From contig DMTU01000203.1 of NCBI GenBank assembly GCA_003476595.1, positions 12,522 through 19,047 of the forward strand: 6,526 nucleotides of DNA. The letters are read 5' to 3'. Within the stretch, counting starts at the first letter, position 1. Every line of letters starts with the position of its first letter. Positions 1 to 5,545 of the stretch are shown here, in pieces. This DNA is from Acidimicrobiaceae bacterium (lineage in GTDB: Bacteria; Actinomycetota; Acidimicrobiia; Acidimicrobiales; Salinilacustritrichaceae). Made by a program: the position numbers and the translations under genes. Below the pieces are notes generated by a model that saw only the letters and a program-made list of their open reading frames with translations, did not search any database and was not told where the DNA came from.

Positions 1-227
1 CGGCTGCGCAGCGCCTCGAGCACGACCATCGAGTGCACGAAGGTGCCGAGCTGGGCGTTGCGGGTCTCGACCAGCTCGTCGGCATCGGCGTCGAGCAGCA
101 GGTGGGCGACGTCGCGCCCGGTGGCGTCCGAGGCCTGCTCCACCACCGACCAGGCGGGGTCGTCAGCGAATGCGGTGCCCATGCCGGGCTGCTGGCTGCC
201 CTGGCCGGGGAAGACGAAGGTGAGCAT
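1..227 (-). CDS. fabD: Malonyl-CoA:ACP transacylase, N-terminal part (cut by window edge)
   Basis: This cytoplasmic enzyme moves malonyl groups from CoA to acyl carrier protein, supplying the extender unit for type II fatty-acid synthesis. The 75 visible codons, read from ATG at 227-225, begin MLTFVFPGQGSQ. The FPGQGSQ signature (residues 6-12) is diagnostic of the FabD/acyltransferase fold, and its first Gln (Q9) corresponds to the oxyanion-hole Gln11 of E. coli FabD. The following region, about residues 55-75, also fits the family. The catalytic GHSxGE serine lies beyond the window. The signature starts at residue 6, as in free-standing FabD, so a polyketide-synthase AT domain is less likely. 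No good Shine-Dalgarno precedes the ATG. The gene starts 54 bases after the 40-residue ORF and is probably co-transcribed with it. Identity is from motif recognition. Confidence 0.9.
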   Translation of the reverse strand, partial: MLTFVFPGQGSQQPGMGTAFADDPAWSVVEQASDATGRDVAHLLLDADADELVETRNAQLGTFVHSMVVLEALRS

Positions 228-247
228 GAATCGGTCCGACCGCGACC

Positions 248-271
248 ACCCGCGCCAGGTTTCACGCGGGT
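248..271 (-). other. GC-rich hairpin in the spacer before fabD
   Basis: The arms ACCCGCG and CGCGGGT form a perfect 7-bp stem around a 10-base loop. It lies entirely between the stop codon of the 40-residue ORF (284-282) and the fabD start (227). No T-run follows on the minus strand, so a standard intrinsic terminator is doubtful. It could be a partial terminator, an mRNA-stability element or a chance fold in GC-rich DNA. Confidence 0.35.
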
Positions 272-281
272 ACGGGGTTTC

Positions 282-404
282 TCAGGCCACGGGCTTCATC
301 GGAGCGTGGGCGCCGTACCCGTAGCGCTCGTCGTCGGCGTCGAGGCGGTCGTGGCGCCACTTCATGAAGGCGCAGAAGGCGCAGAAGGTCAGGAGCAGCT
401 TCAT
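282..404 (-). CDS. Unrecognised 40-residue CxxC miniprotein
   Basis: I do not recognise this protein. It reads from ATG (404-402) to TGA (284-282), beginning MKLLLTFCAFCAFMKW and ending GAHAPMKPVA. Residues 3-14 are hydrophobic and contain a Cys8-x-x-Cys11 pair; residues 15-28 are highly charged; the tail is rich in Gly, Tyr and His. The hydrophobic stretch is short for a membrane span. The main evidence for coding is codon use: 39 of 40 sense codons end in G or C, matching neighbouring genes. GGAGG stands only one base before the ATG, too close for normal use, but a TANNNT box (TACGCT) sits exactly 7 bases upstream, as expected for a leaderless mRNA. A GTG eight codons upstream is in frame but has no ribosome site. 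The gene lies between tRNA-Leu and fabD and may be co-transcribed with fabD. The CxxC could bind metal or undergo redox chemistry, but this is speculation. Confidence 0.6.
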   Translation of the reverse strand: MKLLLTFCAFCAFMKWRHDRLDADDERYGYGAHAPMKPVA

Positions 405-411
405 GCCTCCG

Positions 412-442
412 AGCGTACGCCCACCCACGCTTCGCTGGTCAC
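412..442 (-). promoter_or_regulatory. Probable promoter of the 40-residue ORF and fabD
   Basis: On the minus strand GTGACC (442-437, sharing the TGAC core of TTGACA) is followed after 19 bases by TACGCT (417-412, a TANNNT -10 box). Seven bases later comes the ATG at 404, so transcription would begin at or next to the start codon. The -35 lies inside one arm of the 17-bp inverted repeat at 436-473. The 19-base spacer is long but within the range used by actinobacterial sigma-70 promoters. Confidence 0.4.
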
Positions 443-473
443 GGATCGACCACGGATGGTCGATCCGTGACCA
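436..473 (-). repeat. Perfect 17-bp inverted repeat, 4-base loop (terminator or operator)
   Basis: TGGTCACGGATCGACCA (436-452) and its exact reverse complement (457-473) enclose CGGA. Read on the minus strand, the transcript would fold into a 17-bp stem capped by UCCG, a member of the stable UNCG tetraloop class. It begins 14 bases after the tRNA-Leu 3' end, the place for a tRNA terminator. No U-run follows, which is common for actinobacterial terminators. One arm also carries the probable -35 of the next gene, so it could instead or additionally be a repressor site. The symmetry is seen directly; the role is inferred. Confidence 0.7.
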
Positions 474-487
474 ACGGAGGCCTGAAG

Positions 488-571
488 TGCCCGGGGCGGG
501 ATTCGAACCCGCAAGCCCCGAAGGGCAATGGTGTTTGAGACCATCGCGTATGCCAGTTCCGCCACCCGGGC
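488..571 (-). tRNA. tRNA-Leu (anticodon CAA)
   Basis: The 84-base minus-strand sequence folds as a class II tRNA. The 7-bp acceptor stem is GCCCGGG with CCCGGGC, and the discriminator base is A at 488. The anticodon arm has stem ATGGT/ACCAT around loop CTCAAAC, giving CAA, which reads the leucine codon TTG. A long variable arm (CCC-TTCG-GGG) is typical of tRNA-Leu, and the T arm is GCGGG-TTCGAAT-CCCGC. The 3' CCA is not encoded: CTTC follows the discriminator, so it must be added by tRNA nucleotidyltransferase. The gene starts 27 bases after the tadG-like stop codon. Confidence 0.97.
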
Positions 572-581
572 CAGGGCAGGC

Positions 582-587
582 AGGGTA
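582..587 (-). promoter_or_regulatory. Possible -10 box for tRNA-Leu
   Basis: TACCCT on the minus strand fits TANNNT and lies 10 bases before the mature tRNA 5' end, giving a short 5' leader. No convincing -35 is visible in the end of the tadG-like gene, so the tRNA may also be read through from upstream. Confidence 0.3.
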
Positions 588-598
588 GCCGTGGAAGG

Positions 599-2518
599 TC
601 AGCCGACGAGCTTGGGGGCGTCGCAGATGGCGTCGATGGCGGTGACGTCGGCGCCGGCGACGCCGAGCCCGAGCATGTCCAGGATGTGGGTGACCACGGC
701 TTGATCGATGAAGTCGAGCAGCGGGTTGAGCGCCTGGGCCACGATCCGATCCACGACCCGGTCCACGGGGTTCAGGACTCGGCCGAGCAAGAAGCCGAGC
801 AGGCTCCCGGGCAGGACGTCGACTTCGAGGTTCGTCTGGACGAGGTTGGCGAGCCCGAGGCCCGCGGTCGCCACCGGGAACGGGGGCGCACCCACGGCGA
901 GGTCGTCGATCTGCGTGGCGGTCTCGGGTCCGACTGCGACCTCCGCAGCCACCCCGACCCGGGCGACAGTGCGCCCGGCGATGGCCACGGTGGCGATCTC
1001 CCCGGCACCCGTCACCGGCGACGGCGACTCCACGTCGACCGCCACCGGGCTCGCCGGCCTGGTGCCGACGACGATGCCGGCGCTCCTCGTGATGGTGGGC
1101 AGATCCATGGTCGCCGCACCGGTCGGGCCGGCACACACCAGCTCGGTCAGCGTGGAGCGAGCCTTGGCGACGTCGACGCTGACCGGGAGGGCGAGCTCGA
1201 TCGTGGCCAGCTCCCCTTCCCGGAGCAGCGACCCCCAGTCCAGTGCACCGAGGTCGATGTTGAGGCGCACCCCGACCTCGAGGTCGAGGTCGACCTGCGA
1301 GGTCTCGGCGAAGGCGCTGGGGTCGTTGGGCCGGCCGGAGCCGAACTGCGGTCCCTCCACGACGGTGAGTGACAGATCCGCGGCGGGGTTCACCACGTCG
1401 CTCAGGTTGCGCACCCCGGGGATGGAAGCGAACAGGTCGGGGGGCAGGCTGATCCCGACGTCGACCAGGTTGGTGGCATTGGCCAGCTGCGCCGAGGCCA
1501 TGAGCAGGTCGAACAGGTTGACACGGGTGCCGAGGACCGCACCGGCTTGCGACACATCGACGCCGAGCAGCTCGCCCAAGTTCACCGTCAGGTCCGGGTC
1601 GACGTTGAGGGCGAGGCCGCGCAAGTAGTCGACGGCGGCGAGGGCGGCTTCGACCTCGACGCCCGCCCCGCTGGCCGCCAGCGCGTCGGCGGAGGCCTCG
1701 ACCAGCGACAGCAGCGTGATGTCGGTGAGCAGCACGTCGGCGGGAGACGCCACGTCGGCATCCACGGTGGCCACGTCGACGAAGCCGAGGATGTCCTCCA
1801 AGACGATGTTGGCGTTGGCCAGCCCGGTGTAGCTGAGGGCGTCGAGGCTGACGCCGCCGGTCGGCTCGGCTTCTTCGGTAGGCGCGGTCTGGGATGCCGA
1901 TGCCGGCGCCCCGGCGAAGCTGAAGGGCACCGCGGCGCCCGAAGCGAAGGGAAGGATGTCCTGGGGGTTGAACAGGGCGGACAGGATCGGGTTGAGCAGC
2001 CACGAGTCTTCGGTGCTCAGCGACGCCAGCCGAGATCCCACGGAGAACACGGCCAAGCCGTCCGTGGTGGCCACCGCTGCGCGGGTCGAGTCGCCGGAGC
2101 CGGGCATGAACCGGTAGTCCTGGGAGCCGCTGAGCACCACCCGCACCGCGTTCGGGATGTCCGTCGGACCGGAGGGCACGAACTGGGGGTCTCGGGCGTC
2201 GTCCCAGTCGCCGTAGGTCACGATCGCGGCCAGCTCGCCGACCGTGGTCACCTCGGGAATGTCGTTGTTGGCGAAGGACTCGTTGAGGTAGGCGAGGTAG
2301 TCGGCGTCGGTCTGGATCGCGTCGAGGGTGCGGCCGTCGGCCAGGCGGACCAAGTCGAGGGCGATCACGTCGGCGTCGGCCTGCAGGTCCCGGCGCAGCA
2401 CCCGCTGCGAGCCCAGATCGACGGCGAATGCGGTCATGACCATGAGCACCGGCAGGAGCAGGGCCACGATCGGGATGACCGCGCCCCGATCCTGGGTGTG
2501 GAAGATGCGGCGGGTCAC
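599..2518 (-). CDS. Large TadG-like pilus-assembly/secretion protein
   Basis: This 639-residue protein has a short cytoplasmic N-terminus, one membrane anchor at about residues 13-33 (AVIPIVALLLPVLMVMTAFA) and a long extracytoplasmic body. The DRGA start, the proline-containing anchor, the following VDLG and the helix with R-x-L-Q-A-D-A-D match the Tad/TadG-like N-terminal domain, where the usual form ends LQAAADAAALA. Around residues 225-350, wording such as SYTGLANANIVLEDIL recalls large TadG-like proteins of other bacteria; this comes from memory and is not a search result. Only two cysteines are present, C462 and C632, which could form a disulfide. The GTG start (2518-2516) is chosen because it overlaps the tadE-like stop as GTGA, has GAGG 8 bases upstream, and places the anchor at the N-terminus; the open frame continues upstream but does not look like protein. 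The two genes are translationally coupled. The substrate is unknown. Confidence 0.82.
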   Translation of the reverse strand: MTRRIFHTQDRGAVIPIVALLLPVLMVMTAFAVDLGSQRVLRRDLQADADVIALDLVRLADGRTLDAIQTDADYLAYLNESFANNDIPEVTTVGELAAIVTYGDWDDARDPQFVPSGPTDIPNAVRVVLSGSQDYRFMPGSGDSTRAAVATTDGLAVFSVGSRLASLSTEDSWLLNPILSALFNPQDILPFASGAAVPFSFAGAPASASQTAPTEEAEPTGGVSLDALSYTGLANANIVLEDILGFVDVATVDADVASPADVLLTDITLLSLVEASADALAASGAGVEVEAALAAVDYLRGLALNVDPDLTVNLGELLGVDVSQAGAVLGTRVNLFDLLMASAQLANATNLVDVGISLPPDLFASIPGVRNLSDVVNPAADLSLTVVEGPQFGSGRPNDPSAFAETSQVDLDLEVGVRLNIDLGALDWGSLLREGELATIELALPVSVDVAKARSTLTELVCAGPTGAATMDLPTITRSAGIVVGTRPASPVAVDVESPSPVTGAGEIATVAIAGRTVARVGVAAEVAVGPETATQIDDLAVGAPPFPVATAGLGLANLVQTNLEVDVLPGSLLGFLLGRVLNPVDRVVDRIVAQALNPLLDFIDQAVVTHILDMLGLGVAGADVTAIDAICDAPKLVG

Positions 2519-3018
2519 CGGTTCAACCTCGCCACGGACTTGGAGCTGATCTGGTCCGGCAGGGTGGCGGACAGCAGCGGGGGATCGATGATCAAGGGGA
2601 AGTCCTCGTAGTCGTAGCGGAGCTCGACGGTCACGCAATCGGGCTCCGTGGAGGCGAAGTAGGCGACGGACCCCACGATCGGAGCCTGGTCGCAGTCGTG
2701 GAGGACCACGTCGCAGGCCATGCCGTCGACGCCGCACTCCTGGTCGAACCCCTCGACCGCTTCCCTCGTGGCCGCGAGCGCGGCCTGGTAGCGGCGGTCG
2801 TCGGTCGGCGCCGTCGGGTCGGCCCCGGTGTGGACGGCGACCGCGCCGCCCCGGGCGCCCTCAGCAGCCGCCCGGGTGACGTCCTGCTTGAAGGACAGCA
2901 GGAGGCCGAACACGATGATCCCGAAGACGAAGAAGACCAGCAGCACGCCGACGAACGCGAACTCGACCATCGCCGCCCCGTCGTCGCGTCTCGGCTGCGG
3001 GCGGAGTCGGGCTGGCAT
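2515..3018 (-). CDS. TadE-like pseudopilin
   Basis: This 167-residue protein belongs to the TadE-like family, minor pseudopilins of the Tad (tight adherence) type IVc pilus and secretion machinery. Residues 10-60 match well: RRDDGAAMVEFAFVG, a hydrophobic helix at about 20-42, then the K-x-x-VTRAAAEGAR motif (44-56). G14 followed by Glu at +5 and Phe at +6 (E19, F20) fits a prepilin-peptidase site, with cleavage after G14. The body would lie outside the membrane and has four cysteines (95, 102, 109, 128), plausibly two disulfides. The ATG at 3018-3016 has GAGG five bases upstream. The gene overlaps the TadG-like gene by 4 bases. No ATPase (TadA), platform (TadB/TadC), Flp pilin or prepilin peptidase is in the window, so the pair must act with components encoded elsewhere or in a reduced system. 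Confidence 0.85.
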   Translation of the reverse strand: MPARLRPQPRRDDGAAMVEFAFVGVLLVFFVFGIIVFGLLLSFKQDVTRAAAEGARGGAVAVHTGADPTAPTDDRRYQAALAATREAVEGFDQECGVDGMACDVVLHDCDQAPIVGSVAYFASTEPDCVTVELRYDYEDFPLIIDPPLLSATLPDQISSKSVARLNR

Positions 3019-3067
3019 CTCGTCCTCGGTGGCAGGCGGTGGTCACGTGGACCCGGACCGTGTTCGC

Positions 3068-3134
3068 CGCCCCGAGCGGATCGGGGCGATGTGTCCAGTA
3101 TCGGCATGCCTGTCGGATTGGACGATGCCCCGAT
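3068..3134 (-). promoter_or_regulatory. Attenuator-like leader with two exclusive hairpins before tadE
   Basis: Read in the direction of tadE, three segments occur: ATCGGGGC (3134-3127), CGCCCCGAT (3088-3080) and TCGGGGCG (3075-3068). The second can pair over 8 bp with the first (long loop) or over 8 bp with the third (5-base loop, TCCGC at 3080-3076, which takes the last base or so of the first pairing). The two folds exclude each other, the geometry of an attenuator. The terminator-like hairpin (3088-3068) has no T-run after it and ends 49 bases before the tadE start. Pairing is seen; regulation is inferred. Confidence 0.4.
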
Positions 3135-3141
3135 GTGTCCA
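3087..3141. repeat. Direct repeat of CGATGTGTCCA, 44 bp apart
   Basis: CGATGTGTCCA occurs at 3087-3097 and exactly again at 3131-3141, in the spacer between malQ and the tadE-like gene. The 44-bp start-to-start distance is about four helical turns, so a regulator could bind both copies on one DNA face. A palindromic GGCATGCC (3103-3110) lies between them. The copies overlap the paired segments of the leader structure. Confidence 0.4.
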
Positions 3142-3143
3142 TT

Positions 3144-3162
3144 TCCTTCCCACCCGGAAGAA
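3144..3162 (-). terminator. Weak hairpin after malQ
   Basis: Eleven bases past the malQ stop codon, minus-strand TTCTTCC can pair with GGAAGGA (one G-U pair) around a 5-base loop. It is followed only by AAAT, with no T-run. It may contribute to termination of malQ but is weak. Confidence 0.25.
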
Positions 3163-3173
3163 CTAGTCCTGTC

Positions 3174-5006
3174 CTACCCCTCGGTGCGGCGGATCGACTC
3201 GAGCGTGGCCGGCGGCGGTTCGGCGATGAGGTCGTCGACCGGGTCCGGGTGGGCGATCGACCAGTTCGGCCACTCGTCGATGGTGCCGGGCATGTTGGGC
3301 CGCTCCTCGAGGCACAGGACGTCGTCGAGGTTGGCGATGGCCAGGCCGACCGGCGAGGTGGCCAGTGCCCGGTGGGTGGCGACGATCACGTCCTGGACGG
3401 AGGCGTCGCCGTCCCCGACGATGCGCTCGAGGCTCGCTCGCAGCGACCCGGCGCCGTCGTTCGACAGGCCGGCCTCGGCCCGCAGTCGCCCATCGGCGCC
3501 GGTCCAGGTGCCGGCGATGGTCGGAAGGTCGTGGGTGGTCACGGCGCCGCCGACGTTGGAGGGCCACTGCGACGGCGGCGTGTCCTCGAAGTAGACGAGT
3601 CGGGTGCTGAGCACGCCGATGGTGGCCAGATCCTCGCGGACGCCCGCCTCGACCGTGCCGAGGTCCTCCCCGATCACGAACGCGCCGGCCCGCTCGGACT
3701 CGATGGCCAGCACGGTGAGCAGGTCGTCGGCCGGGTAGCGCACGTAGGCGCCATCGCTGGCCGCGCCGCCCGGCGGGATCCAGAACAGGCGGAACAGTCC
3801 GAGCACGTGGTCGATGCGGATGCCGGCCCCGTGGCGCAGCGACGCCCGGATCGTGCGGGCGAAGGTCTCGTACCCGTCCTCCCGCATCCGGTGGGGGATC
3901 GAGGGGGGCAGGCCCCAGTCCTGGCCGTCGGCGGCGAAGTCGTCCGGCGGCGCGCCGACGCGGGCATCGAGGGCGAGCTGGTCCTGGTCGATCCAGGCAT
4001 CGGCGCCACCGGGATCCACGCCGACGGCGAGGTCGGTGACCAGCGGGGCGACGTCGGCGAGGCCGGCGAGCTGGCGGTCGGCGAGCAGCTGCAGCCAGCA
4101 GTGGAAGCGGGCCCGATCGGCGCGCTCGGCGACGTAGCGAGCCACGGCTCGGCCGTCAGGGTGCTGGAGCTCGGTGGGCCAGTCCCGCCACGTGCCGGGG
4201 TGGTCCTCGCTGATCGTGCAGAAGGCGGCCCAGCGCTCGAGGTCGTCGCCCCGCTCGGCCCGGAACGAGTCCAGCTCCCGGTGGCCGGCCGTGCCGAGCC
4301 CCTCGAACAGCAGCTGCAGGGCCTGGCGCTTCGCGGCCCACACGGCGGTGCGGTCGATGCGGCGATCGGCGAGCAGGGCCCGGGCCTCGTCGCCGATGGT
4401 CCGGATCCGATCGTCGTTCGCCGCGCCGGGGACCTCGTCGATGGTGATGTGCAGCGGGTTCAGGTTGCGCCGGCTGCTCGGGTAGTACGGGCTCGGCTGG
4501 GGGTGGTCGCCGGGGGAGGGCGCGTGCAGGGGGCTGAGGGCGAGGTGGTCGATGCCGTGCTCGCGAGCCCAGCGCCCGAGGAGGCGCAGGTCGCGCAGGT
4601 CGCCGATGCCCCAGCTCTGCCGGCTCCGCGACGCGTAGGCCTGCACGGCGAGCGCGGACCGGTGCAGGTCCGCGGGACGGTGGCACGAGCGGGGACGGAC
4701 GAGGAGCAGCGTGGTGGGACCGCCGTCGACGGGGGCGAGGCGATGTCGCCCGATCGGCAGGTCCGGGGGGAGGGCATCGACGACGCCGACCTCGGTGCCG
4801 TCCTCGAGCCGCAGGCGGCACGGGCTGCGCAGGGCCTCGCCGCCCCAGCCGACCGGCACCGTCCACACCGGCGGGCCCTCCGGCGCGCTCGGCTCGTCGG
4901 CAGCGCCGCCCATGGCCGCCCGGATGGCGTCGCGTGTGGCGTCCGGCGTCTCGTGCCACTCGCCATCGGTGGCGTGGTAGCCGTGGTCGATGCCCCAGCC
5001 GTCCAT
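3174..5006 (-). CDS. malQ: 4-alpha-glucanotransferase (amylomaltase, GH77)
   Basis: This cytoplasmic enzyme transfers alpha-1,4-glucan chains between maltodextrins, releasing glucose, in glycogen and maltose metabolism. The 610-residue protein carries the full GH77 signature set: SWGIGDLRDL (131-140), PSPYYPSSRRNLNPL (171-185), GIRIDHVLGLFRLFWIP (395-411) with nucleophile D399, IGEDLGTV (445-452) with acid/base E447, THDLPT (491-496) with transition-state D493, and a C-terminal ERPNMPGTIDEWPNW (568-582). All three catalytic acids are present. Residues 4-33 resemble the N-terminal region of actinobacterial MalQ. Its length lies between the short thermophilic enzymes (about 500) and the E. coli form (about 690). 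ATG 5006-5004, with GAGGAGG just upstream, is preferred; GTG at 5027-5025 is in frame and has a better-spaced AGGAGAGG, but the seven added codons have poor G/C third positions. No other glycogen genes are adjacent. Confidence 0.95.
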   Translation of the reverse strand: MDGWGIDHGYHATDGEWHETPDATRDAIRAAMGGAADEPSAPEGPPVWTVPVGWGGEALRSPCRLRLEDGTEVGVVDALPPDLPIGRHRLAPVDGGPTTLLLVRPRSCHRPADLHRSALAVQAYASRSRQSWGIGDLRDLRLLGRWAREHGIDHLALSPLHAPSPGDHPQPSPYYPSSRRNLNPLHITIDEVPGAANDDRIRTIGDEARALLADRRIDRTAVWAAKRQALQLLFEGLGTAGHRELDSFRAERGDDLERWAAFCTISEDHPGTWRDWPTELQHPDGRAVARYVAERADRARFHCWLQLLADRQLAGLADVAPLVTDLAVGVDPGGADAWIDQDQLALDARVGAPPDDFAADGQDWGLPPSIPHRMREDGYETFARTIRASLRHGAGIRIDHVLGLFRLFWIPPGGAASDGAYVRYPADDLLTVLAIESERAGAFVIGEDLGTVEAGVREDLATIGVLSTRLVYFEDTPPSQWPSNVGGAVTTHDLPTIAGTWTGADGRLRAEAGLSNDGAGSLRASLERIVGDGDASVQDVIVATHRALATSPVGLAIANLDDVLCLEERPNMPGTIDEWPNWSIAHPDPVDDLIAEPPPATLESIRRTEG

Positions 5007-5057
5007 GCCTCCTCGACCGTCCTGCACTGCGTCCTCTCCTAGGTCGGGACCGGTGCC

Positions 5058-5063
5058 ACGGTA
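5058..5063 (-). promoter_or_regulatory. Possible -10 box for malQ
   Basis: TACCGT on the minus strand fits TANNNT and would give a 5' leader of about 45 bases. No good -35 is visible, and such a degenerate hexamer often occurs by chance, so this is only a candidate in the divergent spacer between malQ and the 97-residue gene. Confidence 0.2.
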
Positions 5064-5150
5064 GCCATGCCCACCGTCGCTCCCGGTCAGCCCCGTCCGT
5101 CGACCGCGCTGCGACACCAGCACTGCCAGTTCGAGGAGGGGGTTCCGGCG

Positions 5151-5156
5151 TAGGAT
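5151..5156 (+). promoter_or_regulatory. -10 box placed for leaderless transcription of the 97-residue gene
   Basis: TAGGAT (TANNNT) is separated from the GTG start at 5164 by exactly 7 bases, so transcription would begin at or beside the start codon. No clear -35 is visible. The AGGA inside this box could alternatively act as a weak ribosome site with 8-base spacing. Confidence 0.45.
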
Positions 5157-5163
5157 CTGGGTC

Positions 5164-5457
5164 GTGTCGAGACGCCAGGTCGAACGGCGGCTCCGAGAGG
5201 TCGGGCAGCGGTTGCAGAAGCTCCGGGAGGAGCTCCAGATCGCCGACGAGCAGCTCCTGCACCTCTCCGAAGCCGCGGACGATGCCCGCCTGCGCGCCCT
5301 GGTGTCGGAGACGCCGGTCGCCGAGCGGGAGCACCGCGAGGCCGCCCGCCACGCCGAGTCGATGCGATCGCACCGGGCCGGCGTCTCCGCGGAGATCGCC
5401 CGGCTCGAAGCCAGCCAGGACGAGCTGCTCGACCGCCTGGTGGCCGAGACATCCTGA
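5164..5457 (+). CDS. Unrecognised 97-residue coiled-coil protein
   Basis: I do not recognise this protein. It runs from GTG to TGA (5455-5457) and about 92% of its codons end in G or C (8 of 97 end in A or T), so it is a real gene. It is almost all helix: residues 4-35 (leucines at 10, 17, 20, 24, 31, 34) and 52-95 (about IARLEASQDELLDRL at the end) have heptad-like hydrophobic spacing. The only proline (P51) separates them, suggesting a two-helix hairpin. It contains no Cys, Trp, Phe, Tyr or Asn, is rich in Arg and Glu, and has no signal peptide or membrane segment. It is divergent from malQ and lies 88 bases ahead of the PdtaR-like regulator. It could be a scaffold or a partner of another coiled-coil protein; no function can be assigned from sequence. 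Confidence 0.8.
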   Translation: MSRRQVERRLREVGQRLQKLREELQIADEQLLHLSEAADDARLRALVSETPVAEREHREAARHAESMRSHRAGVSAEIARLEASQDELLDRLVAETS

Positions 5458-5516
5458 CCGTTTCGTTCGACCAGGGCTCCGGCGACGTGGCAGCATCGGC
5501 AGTCCTGTCCGTGCAG

Positions 5517-5530
5517 CCGCTGCGAAGCGG
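5517..5530 (+). other. Small hairpin directly before the pdtaR ribosome site
   Basis: CCGCT and AGCGG form a 5-bp stem closed by GCGA, a GNRA tetraloop. If the last T-A pair opens, the loop becomes the hexaloop UGCGAA. It ends immediately before the GGAAGGAG ribosome site (5531-5538). Its position suggests a possible effect on translation initiation of the downstream ANTAR protein, but a stem this short may be chance. Confidence 0.3.
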
Positions 5531-5545
5531 GGAAGGAGACCTCCT

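Noticed and set aside
33..470. Plus-strand frame over fabD, the miniprotein gene and the inverted repeat
   Set aside because: It is antisense to fabD with its FPGQGSQ motif, and has no ribosome site or recognisable domain.
282..2003. Long minus-strand open frame of 573 codons through the tadG-like gene, tRNA and miniprotein
   Set aside because: Its body is arginine/proline/glycine-rich shadow sequence in a frame offset from the TadG-like gene and it runs through a tRNA gene; only its last 40 residues are a plausible protein.
2519..2737. Upstream 73-codon extension of the tadG-like frame
   Set aside because: It lies wholly inside the tadE-like gene in another frame, has arginine-rich shadow composition, and would bury the N-terminal membrane anchor; GTG at 2518 has a ribosome site and a GTGA overlap.
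3068..3088. Standard intrinsic terminator for malQ
   Set aside because: The hairpin is strong but no T-run follows on the minus strand, and it lies 85-105 bases past the malQ stop; an attenuator-like role is preferred, though a T-less terminator is not excluded.
3039..5042. 667-codon plus-strand frame opposite malQ
   Set aside because: MalQ carries all GH77 motifs and catalytic acids on the other strand; this frame is a valine/arginine/glycine-rich mirror with no recognisable domain.
4934..5545. N-terminal extension of the PdtaR-like frame
   Set aside because: Residues before GTG 5546 are serine/arginine-rich non-protein sequence that overlaps the 97-residue gene; the receiver domain begins right at the GTG with a proper ribosome site.
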